The position numbers and the translations under genes were made by a program. A stretch of DNA of 32,859 bases from Coriobacteriia bacterium (GTDB lineage: Bacteria > Actinomycetota > Coriobacteriia > Anaerosomatales > PALSA-660). Under the pieces are notes generated by a model that was not told where the DNA came from, made no database searches, and worked only from the letters and a program-made list of their open reading frames with translations. Shown piece after piece: positions 26,622-32,859 of the stretch. Each line of letters starts with the position of its first letter. Positions within the stretch are counted from its first letter, which is position 1. The stretch spans positions 1-32,859 of the forward strand of contig JANYJF010000058.1 of NCBI GenBank assembly GCA_025361885.1, read 5' to 3'.

Positions 26622-27658
26622 TCGGCAGCCACCTCCTCGCGGCTCATGGCGCCTTGCAGGGCCGCGATGACCTCGGGCGGATTGATGCCCGCCAGGCACG
26701 CGCGCGTGCACCGGCCGCAGCCGACGCACAGCACCCGCTCGAACTTGCTCAGGTAGCCCCATTGCTTGTGGTAGTAGCGGTACTTCACCCTGCTCGAGCG
26801 ACTCTCGCGGAAGTTGGCGCCGTGCGCCACCGCCGCGAAGTCGCGGAACATGCACGAGTCCCACACACGCACCCGCTCGCCGCCGGCATGATCGGGATCG
26901 AGCACGTCCTTCACATCGAAGCAGTAGCACGTCGGGCAGACCATCGAGCACGCGCCGCACGACAGGCACCGCTCGCCGAGCTCGTCCCACACGGGGCTGT
27001 CGAACTTGGCGTCGAGCAACAGTGGGAGTTGCGAGGTGTCGAGCGGCTCCGGGAACGACGCCTTGAAGCGCGCGGTCACCTCTTGGAACCGCCGGGTGTC
27101 CTGGTGGGTGATCTCGCGGGACTCCACATGCCGGTCGATGAGTTCCGCGCCCTTGACCGAGCGCACCGACACGAAGTAGTCGGGCCCGAGATCGGACAGG
27201 AAGATGTCGAAGCCCCAGTGCGTCTCGTCGGTGCCCCATGCGTTACAGAAGCATGTGTCCGACGGCTGGCAGTTCACGCCCACGATCAGCGTGTTCTCGC
27301 GGCGCGCCTTGTAGTACGGGTCCGGGCGGTCGCCCAGGAAGACGTTGTCCATCAGCTGCAAGCCGTTGACGTCGCACGGGTGCACGCCGAACAGCACGCG
27401 CGGCGGCGCATCGACCTCGCAGTCCACGACCTCGTTGTCCGCCGTCGCGAAGCGCATGATGCGCTCGCGCGGCGGCATGAACCACTCCTTGGGTGGAAGC
27501 AGGGTCGAGTCGAAGTCCAAGCGAAGATCGCCCGGCCCCTCGAGTTCCGCGTAGACGAACGAATCGCCTTTGGCCACAGGTCCGACGACCTCGAACTCCG
27601 CGGCTAGGCCGCGGACGAGATCGGGCAGACGGTCCTTGTCGATCATCCGGAAGAACAC
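26618..27658 (-). CDS. hydB: Hydrogenase beta subunit (4Fe-4S, sulfhydrogenase beta-like)
   Basis: VLFGVHPCDVNGLQLMDNVFLGDRPDPYY..., CLSCGACSMVCPTCYCFDV and CVGCGRCTRACLAGINPPEVI ferredoxin motifs. Confidence 0.92.
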   Translation of the reverse strand: MFFRMIDKDRLPDLVRGLAAEFEVVGPVAKGDSFVYAELEGPGDLRLDFDSTLLPPKEWFMPPRERIMRFATADNEVVDCEVDAPPRVLFGVHPCDVNGLQLMDNVFLGDRPDPYYKARRENTLIVGVNCQPSDTCFCNAWGTDETHWGFDIFLSDLGPDYFVSVRSVKGAELIDRHVESREITHQDTRRFQEVTARFKASFPEPLDTSQLPLLLDAKFDSPVWDELGERCLSCGACSMVCPTCYCFDVKDVLDPDHAGGERVRVWDSCMFRDFAAVAHGANFRESRSSRVKYRYYHKQWGYLSKFERVLCVGCGRCTRACLAGINPPEVIAALQGAMSREEVAAE

Positions 27659-27682
27659 CTTGGTGCTCGACCCCCTTTCCCC

Positions 27683-27703
27683 GCCGCGCCCCCGGGGCGC
27701 GGC
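27683..27703 (-). terminator. GC-only hairpin between ndk and the hyd operon
   Basis: gccgcgcccc-c-ggggcgcggc perfect inverted repeat (10-bp arms, 1-nt centre); no U-tract. Confidence 0.35.
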
Positions 27704-27738
27704 CGCCGTGTGGCAGGTCCGACTTCGCGTCGGCGCGC

Positions 27739-28143
27739 CTACTTGCCGAAGAAGATGCCGATCTCGCGCTCCGCGCTTTCAGCGGAGTCTGAGCCGTGGA
27801 TGATGTTCGCGTCCAAGATCAGACCGAAGTCGCCGCGGATCGTACCGGGAGCCGCATCCTTCGGGTTGGTCGCGCCGATGAGCTTGCGGCATACAGACAC
27901 CGCATCGGGGCCGGAGATGACCATGCGCACGACCGGGCCGGACGTCACGTAGTCCACCAACCCCTCGTAGAACGGCTTGCCCTCGTGCTCAGCGTAGTTC
28001 GCCGCGGCCTGCTCGCGGGTGAGTTGCGCCATCTCGAGCCTGTCGATCACAAGGCCCGCATCCTCGAACCGGCTCACGATGCGGCCGGTGATACGGCGGG
28101 AGACTGCGTCGGGCTTGATCATCACGTAGGTGCGTTGATCCAT
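27739..28143 (-). CDS. ndk: Nucleoside diphosphate kinase
   Basis: MDQRTYVMIKPDAVSRRITGRIVSRFEDAGL...MVISGPDAVSVCRKLIGATNPKDAAPGTIRGDFG...IIHGSDSAESAEREIGIFF (catalytic His in NIIHGSDS). Confidence 0.97.
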   Translation of the reverse strand: MDQRTYVMIKPDAVSRRITGRIVSRFEDAGLVIDRLEMAQLTREQAAANYAEHEGKPFYEGLVDYVTSGPVVRMVISGPDAVSVCRKLIGATNPKDAAPGTIRGDFGLILDANIIHGSDSAESAEREIGIFFGK

Positions 28144-28193
28144 GTTCGCTTCATGCTCCTTGTTCGTCGTTGTCCGCGACCGGGGCCCACACG

Positions 28194-28229
28194 AAGCGAC
28201 GCGGCCACGAAGGGGTCGCGTCGTCGCTT
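28194..28229 (-). terminator. Imperfect hairpin overlapping the stop codon of the TPR gene
   Basis: aagcgacgcg...cgcgtcgtcgctt, 10-bp pairing with a 3-nt bulge around the TAA stop (28228-28230). Confidence 0.3.
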
Positions 28230-29592
28230 AGAACCCGGTCGACTGCCAGTCGTTCTTGATGCCGTTGACCTTCCAGCCCACACCCTCGCGGACGAGGTTG
28301 ATCCTGTAGTAGAGCGGTGCGTTCTTGTCGAGCTTGATGGTCACCCGCGCCGATGATTGCGCCGGACCGCGCTGGATACCGTTGATCGTATAGGTGAAGC
28401 GAAGCGGAAGCAGCTGCATCTGCTGCTTGATGTCGGCCGGAGGCACAGCGACCCAGTACGGTGTCACGTCCCGGCTGCCCAGGTGGGCGTCGATCATGCC
28501 GGCGACGGTCCCCGTCTGCGTGGGATAGCCCAACCCCGCGAACCACGCGCCCGCGATTCCGCCCGCAACGAGCAGACAGGCGATGACGACCAGCAGGATA
28601 GGGAGCCAGGCGGGACGATCCGAGTGTCGATCGCGCTTCTCGGCTTTGCGGGCCTCGCGGTCGACGACCTTCATCTCGTCATCTGTGATGGTGAAGAATC
28701 GCTCCTCACCGGTCATATCCTCGCCCTGAGAGGGCATACCGGACGGCTCTGTGTCGTGCGCGCCCTTCGCATCGCCCGCCGGGGTGGCCCGCTGCATCTC
28801 GCCGGTGGACCAGCCATCGACCATCTCGGGCGGCAGTATCGACTCGCCCTCTGATAGTGCCGTGGACGGTGCGGGTCCGCTCTCGGGCTCCTCGGGTCCG
28901 CACAGGGCGCTGACCTTGGTATAGACATCCAGGATGTCGCCGGTCAGCTCGAGACCGTACGTCTCGCGCGCCCGTGCGAGCGAGCGGCACGCCTCATGGT
29001 TGAAGCCCATCGCGGCATACGCCAGGCCGAGGTTGGCCGATGCCTTGCCCTTGGCCTTGTATGCTTCGAGTCCCAGCGCGGCCTTGTACGCCTCGACCGC
29101 CTCTTCAGGCTTGCCGAGCGCCATGAAGGCCAGGCCGAGATTGTTGAGCGCCTTGCCGGGGTCGGGATTGTCGTGGTCCCACGCGGCGGCGCGATACGAG
29201 GTCGCGGCCTCCTCGTAGCGGCCCATGTCGAACAGCGCACCGGCGCGACCCTGCTCGGCCTTGTACGGCGCGTCGTACCCGGGGGTCCGGAGCGCTTCAT
29301 CGAACACGGTGACCGCGTTGGTGAGATCGCCGGCGGCGGCGAGCGCGGCGCCGAGGTTGGCGAGAACGATCGCGCGCTTCTCGTACGCATCGTCCTTGAG
29401 GGCGTGTCCATAGACGGTGGCCGCATCGGACCAGCGGCGCAGCCTCATCAGGGCGTTGCCCGCCTGGTGGTAGGCTCGCCCGCTCTCTCCGTCGGAGTCA
29501 CTCTGCGCTACCGCCAGGTACTCCTTGGCGGCCGCACGGTAGTCGCCGGCGGCGTAGTGCCTGTCCGCCTGCTGGTAGAGATCGGGGTCCAC
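28228..29592 (-). CDS. TPR-repeat protein with TM helix and C-terminal extracytoplasmic domain
   Basis: TPR units such as GRAYHQAGNALMRLRRWSDAATVYGHAL and GKALNNLGLAFMALGKPEEAVEAYKAALGL; TM helix PAWLPILLVVIACLLVAGGIAGAWFAGL; C-terminal PLYYRINLVREGVGWKVNGIKND. Confidence 0.8.
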   Translation of the reverse strand: MDPDLYQQADRHYAAGDYRAAAKEYLAVAQSDSDGESGRAYHQAGNALMRLRRWSDAATVYGHALKDDAYEKRAIVLANLGAALAAAGDLTNAVTVFDEALRTPGYDAPYKAEQGRAGALFDMGRYEEAATSYRAAAWDHDNPDPGKALNNLGLAFMALGKPEEAVEAYKAALGLEAYKAKGKASANLGLAYAAMGFNHEACRSLARARETYGLELTGDILDVYTKVSALCGPEEPESGPAPSTALSEGESILPPEMVDGWSTGEMQRATPAGDAKGAHDTEPSGMPSQGEDMTGEERFFTITDDEMKVVDREARKAEKRDRHSDRPAWLPILLVVIACLLVAGGIAGAWFAGLGYPTQTGTVAGMIDAHLGSRDVTPYWVAVPPADIKQQMQLLPLRFTYTINGIQRGPAQSSARVTIKLDKNAPLYYRINLVREGVGWKVNGIKNDWQSTGF

Positions 29593-29621
29593 GGCCGCTT
29601 AGGTCCTCCTCGAGGTGCAGG

Positions 29622-30263
29622 CTACTGGGCCCGACGGACCGTCACGGAGCGCATGACGTCGCCGACCTGTATCTGCTTTACGACGTCCATGCCTTTGATG
29701 ACATGGCCGAAGACGGTGTACTGGCCGTCGAGCTGCGGAAGAGCCGCGAGCGCGAGGTAGAACTGCGATCCGGCGGAATCGGGCGCAGACGTGCGCGCCA
29801 TTGCGACGCTGCCTTCGACGTGCTTGATGTCGTTGAACTCCGCCTTCATGGTCCAACCCGGACCGCCCGTGCCCACACCGGGGTCATCCGTCTTGGAGAG
29901 CGGGTCTCCACCCTGCACCACGAACCCGGGCTCGACGCGATGGAACTTGATGCCGTTGAAATAGCCCCTGTCCGTGAGCTCGATCATGCTCGCCACGGTG
30001 TTGGGCGCCTTGTCGGCGTAGAAGGCGATCTCGATGACACCCTTGTCCGTGGTGATGACCCAGGTCTCGTCGCCCTTCACCTTCACCGTGGACGTGTGCA
30101 GCCCGGCGGGCGCAGCCGGCGACCGGCTCGCCGTGGACTCGGTCTTCGCTGCGGCGGGGGCCTGCCCGGACGACGGCGCGGCACCACAGCCCGACAGCAC
30201 GAAGCCTGCGAGCACGAGCGCCAGAAGTGCGGCGGGCGCCGCATATGAACGGGAGTCACGCAT
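29622..30263 (-). CDS. Cyclophilin-type peptidyl-prolyl cis-trans isomerase, lipoprotein
   Basis: Lipobox LSGC after [22 protein letters not shown]; cyclophilin core [21 protein letters not shown]...[45 protein letters not shown]. Confidence 0.93.
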   Translation of the reverse strand: MRDSRSYAAPAALLALVLAGFVLSGCGAAPSSGQAPAAAKTESTASRSPAAPAGLHTSTVKVKGDETWVITTDKGVIEIAFYADKAPNTVASMIELTDRGYFNGIKFHRVEPGFVVQGGDPLSKTDDPGVGTGGPGWTMKAEFNDIKHVEGSVAMARTSAPDSAGSQFYLALAALPQLDGQYTVFGHVIKGMDVVKQIQVGDVMRSVTVRRAQ

Positions 30264-30443
30264 GGTGCCGCCCATGGTACCACGGAAGCCCGGCACCGCC
30301 ACGCGCTCACAGGCGCACGAGGCGCTGAGCGCCGTCGCGGCGGCGGCGTCTCGTGCGCCCACCCGCGCGCGCGTGTGCTAGTGTTCTGAGCGGGTCCCGA
30401 CAGGGGCTCGGCGGTCACGTCTTACCTACGGAGGCGATGCACC

Positions 30444-32366
30444 TTGGGAGCGACGAGCACCGACAAGATCCGTAACGTCGTCCTGGTCGGCCATGGGGGC
30501 GCGGGGAAGACATCCCTCGCCGAGGCGATGCTCTTCATGGCAGGGGAAACGAAGCGCCTCGGCACCGTTGACGGAGGGCACTCGACCCTCGACTACGATC
30601 CCGAAGAGATCAAGCGCGGCTTCACCATCAACCTCTCGCTGGCGCCCCTCGTGCACAAAGACGTCAAGGTCAACATCATCGATACCCCCGGATTCGCGGA
30701 TTTCATGGGCGATGCCGTCGCGGGGATGGAAGCTGCGGAGATGGCGCTGTTCGTCGTCGACGCGGTCTCGGGTCCGCAGGTCCAGACGGACCGGCTGTGG
30801 GAGATCGCGGGCGATATGGGCATCGCCCGCTCTGTGTTCATCAGCCGAATGGACAAAGAACACGCCGACTTCGACGCGGTCATGACCAAGCTCGAGGCCG
30901 ACTTCGGTCACCGCGTCGGGGCCGTACAGATACCGATGGGCGCCGAGGCCGATTTCCACGGCGTCATCGACATCATCCGGATGAAGGCATATCACCACGA
31001 GGACGACGGCGAGCACATGGACGAGATCCCGGCGGAGTTCATGCCCGCGGTCGAGTCCGCTCGCGAGAAGCTCACCGACCTGGTCGCCGAGGCGGACGAG
31101 GCACTCATGGAGAAGTTCCTCGAAGGTGAGACGCTCTCGCAGGAGGACCTTGAGAAACTGCTCGGCCTAGCCATCGCGCAGGGGATCTTCATACCTGTGT
31201 TCGTCGGCAGCGCCGCCAAGCTCCAGGGCGTCGAGGACCTCCTCGACGAGATCGTGACGTTCTTCCCCGAGCCCACCGCGCACGGCCCCATGCCGACCGC
31301 GGATGGCGGCGAGGTGCCGTTCAACGTGGACGGCCCCGCCTCGGCCTTCGTCTTCAAGACGATGTCGGACCCCTACCTGGGCCGCCTGAACTTCGTGAAG
31401 GTGGTCTCGGGCACCCTGACGCCCACCATGGAGCTCGTCGACGCGCGCACCGGCAAGAAGGAGCGCGTCGCGCACATCCTCAAGATGACCGGCAAGGAGA
31501 CGAAGGACATCGAGGCGGTCCCGGCGGGCGACATAGCGGTGCTGCCGAAGCTCGGCGACGTGGTGACCAACGACACGCTCTCGATCAAAGGCGACGTGAG
31601 GTTCGCGCCGATGCCCCTGCCCGAGCCCCTCTTCGCCGTGGCCATCGTGGCCATCAACAAGACGGACGAGGACAAGCTCGGCCAAGGCACCAACAAGCTT
31701 GCCGAGGAGGAGCCCACGCTGCGGCTGCATCGCGATGCGGAGACCCACCAGACGGTGCTGTTCGCACTGGGCGACACGCAGATCGACGTCGCGATGGGCC
31801 GGCTCAAGAGCCGCTTCAACGTGGAGACGGCGCTCGAGGACATGCGCATCCCCTACCGGGAGACGATCCGGAAGGTCGCGTCAGCGCAGGGCCGCCACAA
31901 GAAGCAGACCGGCGGCTCCGGCCAGTTCGGCGACGCATGGCTTCGGCTCGAGCCGAACCCGGGCCGTGGCTACGAGTTCCTCGACGAGATCGTGGGCGGC
32001 CGCATCCCGCGCCAGTTCATCCCCCACGTGGACAAGGGCGTGCAGGACACGATGACGCAGGGTGTGCTGGCCGGGTACCCGGTCGTGGACGTCAAGGTGG
32101 CGGTCTACGACGGCAGCTACCACGCGGTCGACTCATCCGAGCTCGCATTCAAGACAGCCGCCCGCTTGGGGTTCCGAGCGGCCGCCGAGAAGGCGGACAT
32201 GGTGCTGCTCGAACCCATGGCGCACCTGACCATCACGGTCCCAGAGAGGTTCGCCGGCGACGTCATGGGCGACATGTCCTCGCGCAGAGGCAAGATCGTG
32301 GGCATGGAGAGCGTCGGCGGCAAGCAGGTCAACGAATCGCAGTACGCGCTGCACTGCAGCGGGTGA
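30444..32366 (+). CDS. EF-G-like translational GTPase (EF-G2-like), C-terminus disrupted
   Basis: TTG start with upstream GGAGG; GHGGAGKTSLAEAMLF (G1), DTPGFADF (G3), domain IV/V motifs up to GDMSSRRGKIVGMESVGGKQV, then an unrelated NESQYALHCSG* ending about 45-50 residues short of typical EF-G. Confidence 0.88.
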   Translation: MGATSTDKIRNVVLVGHGGAGKTSLAEAMLFMAGETKRLGTVDGGHSTLDYDPEEIKRGFTINLSLAPLVHKDVKVNIIDTPGFADFMGDAVAGMEAAEMALFVVDAVSGPQVQTDRLWEIAGDMGIARSVFISRMDKEHADFDAVMTKLEADFGHRVGAVQIPMGAEADFHGVIDIIRMKAYHHEDDGEHMDEIPAEFMPAVESAREKLTDLVAEADEALMEKFLEGETLSQEDLEKLLGLAIAQGIFIPVFVGSAAKLQGVEDLLDEIVTFFPEPTAHGPMPTADGGEVPFNVDGPASAFVFKTMSDPYLGRLNFVKVVSGTLTPTMELVDARTGKKERVAHILKMTGKETKDIEAVPAGDIAVLPKLGDVVTNDTLSIKGDVRFAPMPLPEPLFAVAIVAINKTDEDKLGQGTNKLAEEEPTLRLHRDAETHQTVLFALGDTQIDVAMGRLKSRFNVETALEDMRIPYRETIRKVASAQGRHKKQTGGSGQFGDAWLRLEPNPGRGYEFLDEIVGGRIPRQFIPHVDKGVQDTMTQGVLAGYPVVDVKVAVYDGSYHAVDSSELAFKTAARLGFRAAAEKADMVLLEPMAHLTITVPERFAGDVMGDMSSRRGKIVGMESVGGKQVNESQYALHCSG

Positions 32367-32521
32367 GGCGAATTATGGCTTCGACGGTCGCCTTGCAAGC
32401 ACAGCAACCATCTAATATCGGCTGGAGCCCCGCAGAAGTTCCGCGACGCTCCAAGCCTGGGCCGGACAGCCGCCGGGCCGATGGGGCGCGTCGCCGTCAT
32501 AGACCTCTGCAATGGAACCGA

Positions 32522-32858
32522 TCAGGCACGCATCGAGTTCCTGCTCCAACCTGGTTGACGACCGCGGAGCAGTAAGAGAGGGTCTCCGGAGTTTGTCCGA
32601 AGGCGGTGAGCTGGGCATCGATGTACGGGCCGGCCGGTCAGCCTGCAGAGTGACCAGTGGGTTAGGCTTCGCTGGTCGGACGGAAGATTGGGAGCGCCGT
32701 TCAGGTTCGGGCGTTCGCCCGTGGCTCCCGGCGTGGTCTGAGATCCCGATACCGAGGTCGCCAAAGACGGCGAAAAGTGCAAGCCAGAGCAGACGGTCCA
32801 GATACCGGACACGTTCCAGTCTCCGACCACCTTGCCCAAGAAGCCCTTGCTAAGAAAC
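32522..32858 (-). pseudogene. TonB-dependent-receptor-like C-terminal barrel fragment at the contig end
   Basis: Minus-strand frame [68 protein letters not shown] resembles the recurring GdWxvSGIxtxxSGxPFtp...RPNlxGxPNLPxdqRtxxxWF segment of acidobacterial-type TonB-dependent receptors; similarity stops after THW. Confidence 0.5.
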
Positions 32859-32859
32859 T

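Noticed and set aside
30364-30443. Promoter for the EF-G-like gene (TAGTGT as -10)
   Set aside because: No matching -35 hexamer at suitable spacing; only the Shine-Dalgarno GGAGG before the TTG start is convincing.
1-32859. CRISPR array, tRNA or rRNA genes
   Set aside because: No regularly spaced direct repeats, no tRNA-like cloverleaf or rRNA motifs noticed by eye; a tool run (tRNAscan, barrnap, CRISPR finder) would be needed to exclude them fully.
32367-32859. Insertion sequence or transposon end disrupting EF-G
   Set aside because: No transposase motif, terminal inverted repeat or target duplication visible; the recognisable similarity is to a TonB-dependent receptor.

Overview
High-GC bacterial contig, probably from an actinobacterial (Coriobacteriia-like) lineage; this placement is inferred from gene content and order only. 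Coding is almost entirely on the minus strand. In minus-strand order from the right, the window carries: a cyclophilin-type PPIase lipoprotein, a TPR/TM protein, ndk, a four-gene group 3b-type [NiFe] hydrogenase operon (hydB-G-D-A), a small membrane-anchored RnfB-like Fe-S protein, radC, the elongasome cluster mreB-mreC-mreD-mrdA-rodA, a DUF697-like protein, two radical-SAM-linked proteins (TIGR03960/TIGR03936-like), RNase G, a xylose/ribose-type ABC importer, rplU-rpmA-obgE, proB-proA-nadD-yqeK, a degenerate LCP/LytR_C protein, rsfS and an EamA transporter fragment. One plus-strand gene, an EF-G-like GTPase, sits at the right end. The best anomalies are: (1) two perfect inverted repeats (a 36-bp palindrome and 15-bp arms with a 2-nt spacer) in the 5' coding region of the ABC ATPase gene; (2) a hydrogenase large subunit ending exactly at the canonical maturation cleavage site, with a small subunit carrying Asp in place of one proximal-cluster Cys; (3) an isolated mini-RnfB Fe-S protein beside the hydrogenase; (4) an abrupt break in EF-G domain V followed by a minus-strand TonB-dependent-receptor-like fragment, suggesting a chimeric contig end or a real rearrangement. 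I saw no convincing CRISPR array, tRNA, rRNA or intact mobile element.
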